A stretch of 64,000 nucleotides of DNA. Origin: Alphaproteobacteria bacterium (GTDB lineage: Bacteria > Pseudomonadota > Alphaproteobacteria > Micropepsales > Micropepsaceae). Below the pieces are notes generated by a model. The model searched no databases, was not told where the DNA came from, and saw nothing but the letters and a program-made list of their open reading frames with translations. Made by a program: the position numbers and the translations under genes. Each line of letters opens with the position of its first letter. The first letter of the stretch is position 1. Below, piece after piece: positions 55,600 to 64,000 of the stretch. The DNA lies in assembly GCA_947474645.1 (NCBI GenBank), contig CANJJD010000011.1:1-64000 (forward strand), in the 5' to 3' direction.

Positions 55600-57629
55600 T
55601 TTCGCGTATGCGTCCGTTGCTGAGCATGATGTTGAGCAGCCTTCTGGTCTTGAGCGCCTGCGGCAAGAATGACGGCAGCGCCAGCTCCAACACCAGCGCC
55701 ACCAATTCCACGCCCAGCCCGGCCGCCGCCAGCACCGCCGCCACCGGCAGCACCAGCGGCGGCGCCACCACCACTCCCGCCACCAGCCTGTTTAACGTGC
55801 CGGACGCGCAGAACCTGACCGTCGCCGATGTGCAGAAGATCATTTCTCGCGCCGTGGCCGAAGCCAGCGCGCAGGGCAAGCCGGCGGCGATCTCGGTGGT
55901 CGACCGGGTCGGCAACGTCCTGGCCGTTTACACCATGACCGGCGCGCCGGCGAACACCACATTGCGCGCCGCGCCGATCCCCGCCAACAACACCGACCTG
56001 GAAGGCCTGTCGGTGCCGGCCGCAGGCGCCGCCATCGCCAAGGCGATCACCGGCGCCTATCTGTCGAGCGGCGGCAACGCCTTTTCGACCCGCACCGCCA
56101 GCGAGATCGTGCAGCAATTCTTCCCGCCGACCGCCGCGATCACGCCCGGCCTGGAAGGTGGCCCGCTGTTCGGCGTGCAGTTCAGCCAGTTGCCCTGCTC
56201 GGACCTGGCCTCCCGCTTCAATGCCGCGGGCGGCCCCGGCGCCTTTATCGGCCCCAAACGCTCGCCGCTGGGCCTGGCGGCCGATCCGGGCGGCTTTCCC
56301 CTCTACAAGAACGGCGTGCTGGTGGGCGGCGTCGGCGTGATGGCCGATGGCGATTACGGTTTCGACACCGACATCTCCAATACCGACAATGACGTGGACG
56401 AGAATATCGCCTTCGCCGCCACCACCGATTTTGCGGCGCCTTCCACCATCACCGCCAACCGGATTCTGCTGGACGGCACGTCGCTACGCTACAGCGACGC
56501 AACCGCTTCCACCTTGAAGTCCAGTCCCGCTGCGGCGCCCGGTTTCTCCACCGCCGGCGCGGTCGGCAGCCTGACGGTGGTGACCGGCTACTTCGCCGGC
56601 GCCATCATTGACGGCCAGGCCTATGGCACGGAAAACTCGGGCATCCGCAAGGCCTCCGCCGCGGAGTTCAACAATCTGGACGCCTTCATCCTGACCAATG
56701 GCGCGGGCAACAACCGCTATCCCGCCATCGCGGGCAGCGACGCCGCCGATGTCGGCACCGCGCTCAGCGCCGCCGAGACCGCCGCCGTACTGGAAGAAGC
56801 CTTCAAGATCATGGCCCGCTCCCGCGCCGCCATCCGCCAGCCGCTGGACAGCCGGGCCCAGGTCTCGGTCTCGGTGGTGGATACGCGCGGCAAGATCCTG
56901 GGCGTGGTGCGCGCCCCCGATGCGCCCATCTTCGGCATTGACGTGTCGCTGCAAAAGGCGCGCACCGCGGCCTTCTTCTCCAACAAGAACGCCGCGTCCG
57001 ACCTGAACGGCGATCCATCCGCCGATGTGCGCACCTTCATTCCGGCAGCCCGCACCTTCCTGAATGACACCACTGCCTTCACCGGCGCCACCGCTTTTTC
57101 CTCGCGCTCTATCGGCAACCTGGCGCGGCCCTTCTTCCCGGACGGGAATTTCAACAATCCCAACGGCCCCTTCTCGCGGCCGCTGCCCAAATGGAGCCCG
57201 CTCTCCACCGGCCTGCAATCGGCGCTGGTCCTCACCAACCTGGCCCAGCATGTGAATTTCGTGAGCGGCGCCTCGGCCACCGACACGCCGCAGCGCTGCA
57301 GCTTCATTCCCGATGCCGCGGCCGGCCAGAACCGGCTGCAGAACGGCATCCAGATATTCTCCGGCGGCGTACCGATCTATCGCGGCAGCACCCTGGTGGG
57401 CGCGGTGGGCACGTCGGGCGACGGCATTGACCAGGACGACATGGTCTCGTTCCTGGGCCTGTTCAATGGCGGCGCGCGCGTCACCGGCATCGGCGAGGCG
57501 TCGAACTTCATCCGCTCCGACAATGTGATTGTCCAGATCAACGGCCAGTCGGTGCGGCTGCGGTACGTCAACTGTCCCTTCGCGCCGTTCCTCGATACCA
57601 ACGACCAGAATGTGTGCCAGGGCAAATGA
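55596..57629 (+). CDS. Lipoprotein with two GlcG/HbpS-type (DUF336) domains
   Basis: A 677-residue predicted lipoprotein (lipobox LVLSAC, Cys22) with a Ser/Thr/Ala-rich linker to about residue 65. Two GlcG/HbpS-family haem-binding-like domains follow. The first has LTVADVQKIISRAVAEASAQ and ISVVDRVGNVLAVYTM; the second, after about residue 405, has ETAAVLEEAFKIMARSRAAI and VSVVDTRGKILGVVRAPDA. Each has a long insertion. The family binds haem or small ligands in other bacteria. Position between a five-haem cytochrome and an outer-membrane barrel gene, with 4-nt overlaps on both sides, suggests a role in haem delivery or complex assembly. Confidence 0.75.
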   Translation: MISRMRPLLSMMLSSLLVLSACGKNDGSASSNTSATNSTPSPAAASTAATGSTSGGATTTPATSLFNVPDAQNLTVADVQKIISRAVAEASAQGKPAAISVVDRVGNVLAVYTMTGAPANTTLRAAPIPANNTDLEGLSVPAAGAAIAKAITGAYLSSGGNAFSTRTASEIVQQFFPPTAAITPGLEGGPLFGVQFSQLPCSDLASRFNAAGGPGAFIGPKRSPLGLAADPGGFPLYKNGVLVGGVGVMADGDYGFDTDISNTDNDVDENIAFAATTDFAAPSTITANRILLDGTSLRYSDATASTLKSSPAAAPGFSTAGAVGSLTVVTGYFAGAIIDGQAYGTENSGIRKASAAEFNNLDAFILTNGAGNNRYPAIAGSDAADVGTALSAAETAAVLEEAFKIMARSRAAIRQPLDSRAQVSVSVVDTRGKILGVVRAPDAPIFGIDVSLQKARTAAFFSNKNAASDLNGDPSADVRTFIPAARTFLNDTTAFTGATAFSSRSIGNLARPFFPDGNFNNPNGPFSRPLPKWSPLSTGLQSALVLTNLAQHVNFVSGASATDTPQRCSFIPDAAAGQNRLQNGIQIFSGGVPIYRGSTLVGAVGTSGDGIDQDDMVSFLGLFNGGARVTGIGEASNFIRSDNVIVQINGQSVRLRYVNCPFAPFLDTNDQNVCQGK

Positions 57630-59518
57630 GAAAACTCCGCGCGATCCTGCTGACGACTTCACTGCTGGCGGCCTTGCCCGCAGCTGCCCAGGAACAGACC
57701 AGGCCTGAGGCGGATAGCCCCAATGCCCGGGCGGCCGCGGCGCTGGAGGCGCCGCCGGCGCTGGTGCTCGATCCGATCAAGCCTCCCCTCCGGCTGGCGC
57801 AGAAGGACGAAGCGCCCAGGACGCAGGACTCCACCCCGGGCCGGAATATTCCGGGCCGCATGCGCAATTACGAATTGCCGGTGCTGCAGAACAATCCGGG
57901 CGCGGTGGAAGCGCCGCCGCCCGAGCCTTTCCCCACCAATAGCTGGGTGCCGGTGCCGGACCGCTGGCGCATCGTGGACGCGCTGGGCGTGGGCGGGCAG
58001 TGGTGGGACCCCTACAACCAGAACGTCATCAAGGGCGACCGGCCCATCCTGGGCACCGAAGACTGGTTCGTGGACCTGATCGGCGTGTCCGACAGCGTGG
58101 CGGAGCTGCGCTCCTTCCCCACCCCGGTCAGCATCCAGACCAGCCAGCGTCCCGGCAGCCTGGACGTGTTCGGCCAGGCCGATAGCGCGCTCTATACCCA
58201 GACCTTCATCGCCGGCGCCAGCATCTACAAGGGCTCCACTGCCTTCAAGCCGCCGGAAATCGAATTCCGATTCGCCGTGGCGATGAACGTCAACTATGCC
58301 CAGGTGTCGGAACGCCGCGTGCTGTCGGTGGACCCGGGCAAGCCCACCCATCGCCTGGACGGGCTGGTGGGCCTGCAGGAAGCGTTCGTGGATTATCACA
58401 TCCGCAATGTGGATGAGCGCTACGACTTCGATTCCATCCGCGTCGGCATCCAGCCCTTCACCACTGACTTCCGGGGTTTCCTGTTCCAGGACAACCAGCT
58501 TGGCGTGCGCCTGTTCGGCGACCGCGACAACAATCGCTACCAGTACAATCTGGGCTTCTTCGCGCGGCTGGAGAAGGACACCAATTCGGGCCTGAACGAC
58601 ATCACCCAGATGGTGCGCAACGACTATGTCATGGTGGCGAATGTCTATGCCCAGGACCTGCCGGTGCCCGGTTTCACCTCCGAGTTGACCGCGATCTACA
58701 ACATGAACCGCGAAGCCGACCGCATTCACATCGACTTTAACGGCTTTCCCGCGCGCCCGGCGCTGCTGGGCGATATCCGCCCCCGCGAGTATGACGTGGT
58801 CTATCTGGGCTATTCGGGCGACGGCCATTGGGACGACATCAACCTGACCGTCACCGGCTATGGCGCGCTGGGCGAGGACCGCAACAACATCTTCACCAGC
58901 CGGCCGGCGGACATTTCCGCCTTCTTCCTGGCCGCCGAGCCTTCGGTGGATTTCGACTGGATCCGGCTGCGGCTGTCGGCGCTCTATGCCTCGGGCGACG
59001 ACAATCCTTACGACGATCATGAAGGCGGCTTCGACGCCATCTTCGAAAATCCGCAATTCGCCGGTTCCGACACCAGCTACTGGATCCGCCAGTCGGTGCC
59101 GTTCGCCGGCGGCGGCCGCGCCGTCTTCCTGAGCAGCCGCAACGGCATCCTCAACGATCTGCGTTCGTCCAAGGAAGAAGGCCAGTCCAACTTCAACAAT
59201 CCCGGCACCATGCTGCTGGGCGGTGGCGCGGACTTTGACGTGCTGCCCGAGCTTCGCGTTTCCGCCAATATCAACCATCTGTGGTTCTCGGACACCACCG
59301 TGGTGCAGGCGCTGCGCCAGGAAGGCTCCATCTCGCAGGATCTGGGCTGGGATACTTCGCTGGCGCTGACCTATCGTCCCTGGCTGACCCAGAATGTCGT
59401 GTTCCGGGCGTCGGGCGCGGTGCTGTCGCCGGGGCCCGGCTTTAGCGACCTGCTCACCAACTCCAGTCATGACGGGCAGTATTATTCCATGCTGTTCAAC
59501 GCAATTCTGACATTCTAG
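57626..59518 (+). CDS. Predicted outer-membrane beta-barrel protein of the cytochrome operon
   Basis: A 630-residue exported protein (ATG 57626 overlaps the previous stop) with a signal peptide (about residues 1-21, ending AALPAAAQ). A roughly 90-residue Pro-rich N-terminal segment precedes a long amphipathic-strand region (for example VDYHIRNVDERYDFDSIRVGI, YQYNLGFFARLEKDTNSG, INLTVTGYGALGED, LRLSALYASGDDNPY) and a C-terminal Phe (MLFNAILTF), a hallmark of outer-membrane barrels. There is no CXXCH. In MtrCAB-like systems such a barrel sheaths a multihaem cytochrome. It is not clearly homologous to MtrB by eye. Confidence 0.7.
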   Translation: MRKLRAILLTTSLLAALPAAAQEQTRPEADSPNARAAAALEAPPALVLDPIKPPLRLAQKDEAPRTQDSTPGRNIPGRMRNYELPVLQNNPGAVEAPPPEPFPTNSWVPVPDRWRIVDALGVGGQWWDPYNQNVIKGDRPILGTEDWFVDLIGVSDSVAELRSFPTPVSIQTSQRPGSLDVFGQADSALYTQTFIAGASIYKGSTAFKPPEIEFRFAVAMNVNYAQVSERRVLSVDPGKPTHRLDGLVGLQEAFVDYHIRNVDERYDFDSIRVGIQPFTTDFRGFLFQDNQLGVRLFGDRDNNRYQYNLGFFARLEKDTNSGLNDITQMVRNDYVMVANVYAQDLPVPGFTSELTAIYNMNREADRIHIDFNGFPARPALLGDIRPREYDVVYLGYSGDGHWDDINLTVTGYGALGEDRNNIFTSRPADISAFFLAAEPSVDFDWIRLRLSALYASGDDNPYDDHEGGFDAIFENPQFAGSDTSYWIRQSVPFAGGGRAVFLSSRNGILNDLRSSKEEGQSNFNNPGTMLLGGGADFDVLPELRVSANINHLWFSDTTVVQALRQEGSISQDLGWDTSLALTYRPWLTQNVVFRASGAVLSPGPGFSDLLTNSSHDGQYYSMLFNAILTF

Positions 59519-59523
59519 GGCGC

Positions 59524-62500
59524 ATGACGGCGGGCTGGCACAAGAAGGCGCTTCTGCTGGCGGCGATGGCCCTGCTGGCGGGCGCGGCCACGACAAGGCT
59601 GCTGGCCAACGATGAAGAAGCCGCCATTGAGCGCCACTATGCCAAGACGCCGGACGCCCCGTTCGGCCAGACGCAAGCCGAGGCCGACGCCAAGAGCGCG
59701 GGCTGCATTTCCTGCCACAGCGCGTCGGATGCGCCGTCCATGCACGACAACCAGGCGGTGCTGCTGGGCTGCGCCGACTGCCATGGCGGCGACGCCACGG
59801 TGAAGGCGGCCGCGGGGCTTCCCAAGACCGATCCGCAATATGCCGCCGTGCGCGACAAGGCGCATGTGCTGCCGCGCTATCCCCATAGCTGGCATTTTCC
59901 CAGCTCCGCCAACCCGAAGGAAAGCTACACGCTGCTCAACCGCGAGGCGCCCGAATATGTGCGCTTCGTCAACCCCTCGGATTACCGGGTGGTGCGCGAA
60001 TCCTGCGGCGCCTGCCATCTCCAGCAGATCCAGGCTTCGGAACGCTCCCTGATGGCCACGGGCGCCATGTTCTATGAAGGCGCCTCCTATAATAACGGCA
60101 TCGTGCCGCTGAAGGGCGGCTACGAAAATGTGCTGGGCATACCCGGCCTGGGCATCGGCGAGGCCTATACCCGCACCGGCGAGGCCGCCAAGGTCCTGTC
60201 GCCCGGCGCGCCAGCCGGCACCGTCACCGAAGCGCAGAAAAATCGCGGCGCGCTGGCGGCGCTGATCCCGCTGCCGGCCTGGCAGGTTGTGCCGCCCGGC
60301 GACATCTTCCGCGTGTTCGAGCGCGGCGGCCGTAATATCAGCTCGCTGTTCCCGGAAATCGGCCTGCCCAGTCCCACCGGCTCCATCCAGCGGCTGGAAG
60401 AGCCGGGCCGTCCCGACCTCAAGCAGTCCAACCGCGGCCCCGGCACCGGGCTGCGCGTCGCCATTCCGATCCTCAACATCCACAAGACGCGCCTCAACGA
60501 TCCCTTCATGTGGTTCATGGGCACCAACGACCAGCCGGGCGATTACCGCCAGTCCGGCTGCGCCGGATGCCATGTCATCTATGCCAACAGCCGCGAGCCG
60601 CGCGAAAGTTCAGTCTATGCCCAGCACGGCCGGGACGGAAAAAGCCAGACGGTGGATCCCACCATCAACAAGGAGGAATCCGGCCACCCCATCAAGCACC
60701 AGTTCACCCGCGCCATTCCCACCGCCCAGTGCATGAACTGCCACATGCACCAGCCCAACATGTTCCTGAACACCTATCTTGGTTACACCATGTGGGATTA
60801 CGAGGCCGATGCGCCGTCGATGTGGCCCAAGGAGCAGAAATATCCGACCTCCGAGGAGATGCGCAAAGTCCTGGACCGCAATCCGGAAGGCGCGGCCCCC
60901 AAGGGCAAATGGGCCGATGTGGATTTCCTGCGCAATGTCTATGACCTGAACGACAAGCTGAAGGACACCCAGTTCGCCGACTATCACGGCCATGGCTGGA
61001 ATTTCCGCGCCATCTTCAAGCGCGACCGCGATGGCAATTTGCTGGACAAGGACGGCAAGGTGGTGGCCAACGACGATCCGGAAAAGTGGCGCAAGAAGGG
61101 CGTGGGCAAGTTCGCCCCCATCGGCGTCAATCCCGGCAAGGCGGTGCACATGATGGACATCCATGCCGAAAAGGGCATGCAGTGTTCGGATTGCCATTTT
61201 GCCCAGGACAGCCATGGCAGCGGGCTGATCATGGGCGAGGTCGCCAACGCCGTGGAAATCGGCTGCAAGGATTGCCACGGCACGGTTTCCGCCTTGCCGA
61301 CCCTGAAGACGTCAGGCCCCGCCGCGCCGCCGGGCGGCACCGACCTTCTGCAACTGCGCAACCAGGACGGCAGCCGCCGCTTTGCCTGGTCGGACGAGGG
61401 CGGGCGCCGGGTGCTGACCCAGACCTCGTCGCTGGATTCGTCGCTGAAATGGACCGTGTCGCTGGTCAAGGACACGGTGGATCCCACTAGCCCCAACTAC
61501 AATGAGAAGGAAGCGCGCGCCAAGCTGATGGGCCGCACCGCCGGCGACGGCAAGCAGATGCAATGGGGCCCGGGCGTGAAAGAGGCCAATCTGGCGCACA
61601 AGGACAGCGAGATGGCCTGCTTCACCTGCCACACCTCCTGGACCACATCCTGCGGCGGCTGCCATCTGCCGATCGAGGCCAACTGGAAAACCGACAGCCA
61701 CAAGTATGACGGCATGGAGGCGCGCAACTACGCCACCTACAATCCGCAAGTGGCGCGCGACGACATGTTCCAGCTCGGCGTGCATTCCACCATCAAGGGC
61801 AACACCATCGCCCCGGTGCGCTCAAGCTCGGCGCTGGTGCTGAGCTCCACCAACATCAACCGCGACCGCATCTATGTGCAGCAGCCGCCCATCGCGGCCA
61901 ACGGGTTCTCCAGCCAGGCCTTTGCGCCGCATTTCCCGCACACGGTTCGCACCACCGAGACCAAGACCTGCAGCGATTGCCATGTCTCGGCCGCCAATGA
62001 CAACAATGCCATCATGGCGCAGCTCCTGCTGCTGGGCACCAACTTCGTCAACTTTGTCGGCCTCAATGCCTATACCGGCCTGGAAGGCGGCATCGAGGCG
62101 GTGCGCGTCACCGAATGGGATGAGCCGCAGGCGGTGTTCGGTTCCTACCTGCAGAAATTCGCCTATCCCGACTATTACAAGGCCCATGTCGAGCGCAACA
62201 AGCGCGAGCTGGTGAACTGGCGGCGCGGCGATCTCTTCGGCAAGGGTGACACCAATGTCGAGGACATCTTCAACGTCACCCATTCCACGCCCGATGCGGT
62301 GCGCTGCCTGCAATTGCGCGGTGAGTATCTCTATACCGCGCAAGGCCGCGGCGGCTTCCAGGTGCTGGACGTGGCCAGCGTCGCCAACAAGGACATCTCC
62401 CAGAGGATCATCACCGCGCCCTTCTCACCGCTGGGCCAGCGGATTCGCGTGTCCTCGAAGAATGCCACCTGCATGGCGCTGCCGACCGGCCAGTCCATCG

Positions 62501-63540
62501 CGCCTGAGCGCAACACGCCGCAGATGCAGAAGTTCAACCAGGAGCAGCCCTTCCACCCCATCTACAATTACGCCTTCATCACCGACGCGGAAGAAGGCCT
62601 GATCCTGGTGGACATCAACACTTTCACCGACGGCAATCCGCGCAACAACAATATCCGCCGCGCCCTGACCTGGAATCCCGATCGCGTGCTGGACGGCGCG
62701 CGCCACATCACCCTGGGCGGTTCCTACGCCTATATCGCCACCCCGCGCGGTCTGGTGGTGGTGGATTTGAAGGATCCCATGAAGCCGCGCGTGGCGGCGC
62801 AAGTGGCCCTGCCCGACATGCGGGCCTCGGCGCTGCAGTTCCGCTATCTGTTCGTCACCGATCGCAACGGGCTGGAAGTTCTGGACGTCACCAAAATGGA
62901 CAAGCCGCATGTGATCGAAGGCGCCCGCGTCCCGCTGGACGATGCCCGCCGCGTCTATCTGGCGCGCACCTATGCCTATGTCGCGGCCGGCAAGGACGGG
63001 CTGGTGATCCTGGACATCAAGAATCCGGAAAAGCCCAAATCCTATTGGCACAAGCCGTTTGAAAATGCCGACAGTCAGGACGTAATTGTTGGCTCCACCA
63101 ACGCCTCGCTGTTCGCCTATGTCGCCGACGGCAAGAACGGCGTGAAGGTACTGCAGCTCACCAGCCCCGAAAGCCAGCCCAACTTCTACGGCTTCTCGCC
63201 GCCGCCCAAGCCCGAACTGATCGCCTGGGCCAAGACCGCGACGCCGGCGCTGGCCTTGTCCAAGGGCCTGGACCGTGACCGCGCCGTGGACGAGACCGGC
63301 AACCAGATCGCCGTCTTCGGGCGGTTGGGCTCGCGCCCCTTCCGCCGCGACGAGATGGAAAAGTTCTTCGTGGACTGGAAGGGCCAGGAATATCGCGTCA
63401 GCGACGCGCCGGTGAAGGCCGATTTCATCGGATTGCCGGACCAGTCCAAGCCCCCGGTGCAGGCGGAGGACGGCGACAAGAAATCCGGCGCGCCGCGCCG
63501 CGACGCCGTCGCGCGTCCCAGGAAGATGGCGCGCAACTAG
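59524..63540 (+). CDS. Giant decahaem cytochrome c fused to LVIVD-type beta-propeller repeats
   Basis: A 1338-residue exported protein (signal peptide about residues 1-29). Ten CXXCH motifs start at C61, C83, C161, C346, C403, C554, C581, C699, C710 and C816; residues 30-820 are therefore a decahaem module with long spacers. After about 910 come repeating LVIVD-type blades (DAVRCLQLRGEYLYTAQGRG, ALQFRYLFVTDRNGLEVLDV, YAYVAAGKDGLVILDIKN, LFAYVADGKNGVKVLQL). The tail past 1240 is charged. The propeller may hold the protein to a partner or surface. It is the last gene of the operon; its stop overlaps the convergent phosphodiesterase gene. Confidence 0.85.
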   Translation: MTAGWHKKALLLAAMALLAGAATTRLLANDEEAAIERHYAKTPDAPFGQTQAEADAKSAGCISCHSASDAPSMHDNQAVLLGCADCHGGDATVKAAAGLPKTDPQYAAVRDKAHVLPRYPHSWHFPSSANPKESYTLLNREAPEYVRFVNPSDYRVVRESCGACHLQQIQASERSLMATGAMFYEGASYNNGIVPLKGGYENVLGIPGLGIGEAYTRTGEAAKVLSPGAPAGTVTEAQKNRGALAALIPLPAWQVVPPGDIFRVFERGGRNISSLFPEIGLPSPTGSIQRLEEPGRPDLKQSNRGPGTGLRVAIPILNIHKTRLNDPFMWFMGTNDQPGDYRQSGCAGCHVIYANSREPRESSVYAQHGRDGKSQTVDPTINKEESGHPIKHQFTRAIPTAQCMNCHMHQPNMFLNTYLGYTMWDYEADAPSMWPKEQKYPTSEEMRKVLDRNPEGAAPKGKWADVDFLRNVYDLNDKLKDTQFADYHGHGWNFRAIFKRDRDGNLLDKDGKVVANDDPEKWRKKGVGKFAPIGVNPGKAVHMMDIHAEKGMQCSDCHFAQDSHGSGLIMGEVANAVEIGCKDCHGTVSALPTLKTSGPAAPPGGTDLLQLRNQDGSRRFAWSDEGGRRVLTQTSSLDSSLKWTVSLVKDTVDPTSPNYNEKEARAKLMGRTAGDGKQMQWGPGVKEANLAHKDSEMACFTCHTSWTTSCGGCHLPIEANWKTDSHKYDGMEARNYATYNPQVARDDMFQLGVHSTIKGNTIAPVRSSSALVLSSTNINRDRIYVQQPPIAANGFSSQAFAPHFPHTVRTTETKTCSDCHVSAANDNNAIMAQLLLLGTNFVNFVGLNAYTGLEGGIEAVRVTEWDEPQAVFGSYLQKFAYPDYYKAHVERNKRELVNWRRGDLFGKGDTNVEDIFNVTHSTPDAVRCLQLRGEYLYTAQGRGGFQVLDVASVANKDISQRIITAPFSPLGQRIRVSSKNATCMALPTGQSIAPERNTPQMQKFNQEQPFHPIYNYAFITDAEEGLILVDINTFTDGNPRNNNIRRALTWNPDRVLDGARHITLGGSYAYIATPRGLVVVDLKDPMKPRVAAQVALPDMRASALQFRYLFVTDRNGLEVLDVTKMDKPHVIEGARVPLDDARRVYLARTYAYVAAGKDGLVILDIKNPEKPKSYWHKPFENADSQDVIVGSTNASLFAYVADGKNGVKVLQLTSPESQPNFYGFSPPPKPELIAWAKTATPALALSKGLDRDRAVDETGNQIAVFGRLGSRPFRRDEMEKFFVDWKGQEYRVSDAPVKADFIGLPDQSKPPVQAEDGDKKSGAPRRDAVARPRKMARN

Positions 63541-64000
63541 TCCTTGATGAAGGGCACTTCGTAGGTCACCGCCGCCGGGAAATCGCCGGCCGGGCAGGCA
63601 TGCATCACCATTTCGCCCTTGTCCCACAACAGCAGCATGAAACCGGGCGCGCGCTCCGTCAGCAGTTCGCGATGGTCGGGCACGCGAAGATCAATGGGGC
63701 TGAGATCCAGGGCAAGCTGGATGGAGGTGGCGGTGGAAACCTGCACCAGGTGCCCGGCGAAAACGCCGCTGAAGGCGCGGTGCATGTGGCCGCAGACCAG
63801 GCCCTTGATCTGGCTCTGGCCGCGAATGACATCGGCCAGGCGGATTTTCCAGGGCGCATCCGCCGGCTCGTCCATCCAGACGATGCCGCTGGCGATGGGC
63901 GGGTGATGCAGCGCCAGCAGGGTGGGGGTGTCCGGCGCCTCCGCCAGGGTGCGCTTCAGCCAGGCGGCGCGCTTCTCGCAGAAGCCGCCATGTTCCTTGC
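63537..64000 (-). CDS. CpdA/Icc-like metallophosphoesterase, C-terminal part (5' end beyond window)
   Basis: The minus-strand C-terminal 153 codons of a metallophosphoesterase. LALHHPPIASGI carries the metal His pair and GLVCGHMHRAFSGVF carries the GHxH motif, as in CpdA/Icc cAMP phosphodiesterases and related class III cyclic nucleotide phosphodiesterases. The N-terminal metal ligands lie outside the window, so specificity is unproven. It is convergent with the decahaem gene with overlapping stops. A nucleotide cyclase domain is encoded 10 kb away, which makes a signalling link possible but not shown. Confidence 0.78.
   Translation of the reverse strand, partial: KEHGGFCEKRAAWLKRTLAEAPDTPTLLALHHPPIASGIVWMDEPADAPWKIRLADVIRGQSQIKGLVCGHMHRAFSGVFAGHLVQVSTATSIQLALDLSPIDLRVPDHRELLTERAPGFMLLLWDKGEMVMHACPAGDFPAAVTYEVPFIKD

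Noticed and set aside
54247-63540. Straight assignment as MtrCAB
   Set aside because: There is no ten-haem MtrA-like periplasmic protein, the barrel is not recognisably MtrB, and the decahaem protein has a propeller fusion; the analogy is functional only.

Overview
The window is GC-rich (about 65% by eye), densely coding bacterial chromosome. Several features point to a heterotrophic, envelope-rich Gram-negative, most probably an alphaproteobacterium. These are signal-peptide enzymes, a TonB receptor, an OmpA-type lipoprotein, quinoproteins, an alphaproteobacterial-type D-mannonate dehydratase, a korA/korB/GltD-like operon and NADP-glutamate dehydrogenase. A Rhizomicrobium/Micropepsaceae-like host would fit, but that is inference. 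No rRNA, tRNA, CRISPR array or prophage was seen. Genes are extremely packed: six of eight convergent pairs abut or overlap at their stop codons, and only one canonical intrinsic terminator (20386-20415) was found.

Layout. 1-456: end of an IS3-type insertion sequence next to the 3' remnant of an aldehyde dehydrogenase gene. 475-13134: mainly secreted degradative enzymes: a ModA-like binding protein, a Tat-type VOC protein, gamma-glutamyltranspeptidase, a POT peptide transporter, a penicillin-acylase-family enzyme, a GH78-like glycosidase, aldose epimerase and a secreted amidohydrolase. 13121-16598: malonate uptake (madLM) divergent from malonyl-CoA synthetase (matB) and a hydratase-family gene. 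16626-20362: two tandem mGDH-type quinoproteins. 20435-25877: a DUF4142 protein, then a 2-oxoacid:ferredoxin oxidoreductase operon with a GltD-like flavoprotein. 26112-31752: an MFS carrier, a serine-glyoxylate-type aminotransferase and a large FAD/Fe-S 2-hydroxyacid dehydrogenase.

31749-36719 is a signalling block: HATPase (RsbW-like), FecR protein, OmpA-like lipoprotein, CHASE2-SpoIIE phosphatase, MBL-fold hydrolase and STAS protein. Together these supply every component of a partner-switching circuit plus an envelope sensor. 36794-51311: D-mannonate dehydratase, a beta-propeller/cytochrome c dehydrogenase, an ABC exporter whose permease has an extra C-terminal domain, a TonB receptor, an ADH-type quinoprotein, aldehyde dehydrogenase, acetolactate synthase and glutamate dehydrogenase.

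The most unusual content is at the right end. 51730-54105 encodes a fusion of two SLOG-like domains, a TRAFs-binding-like helical region and a class III nucleotide cyclase domain. 54247-63540 is a tightly overlapping four-gene operon: a five-haem c554-type cytochrome (one CX4CH motif), a lipoprotein with two GlcG/HbpS-type domains, a predicted outer-membrane beta-barrel, and a 1338-residue decahaem cytochrome fused to LVIVD-type propeller repeats. This looks like an undescribed porin-cytochrome electron conduit and is the lead candidate for a novel system. A convergent CpdA-like phosphodiesterase runs off the right edge.
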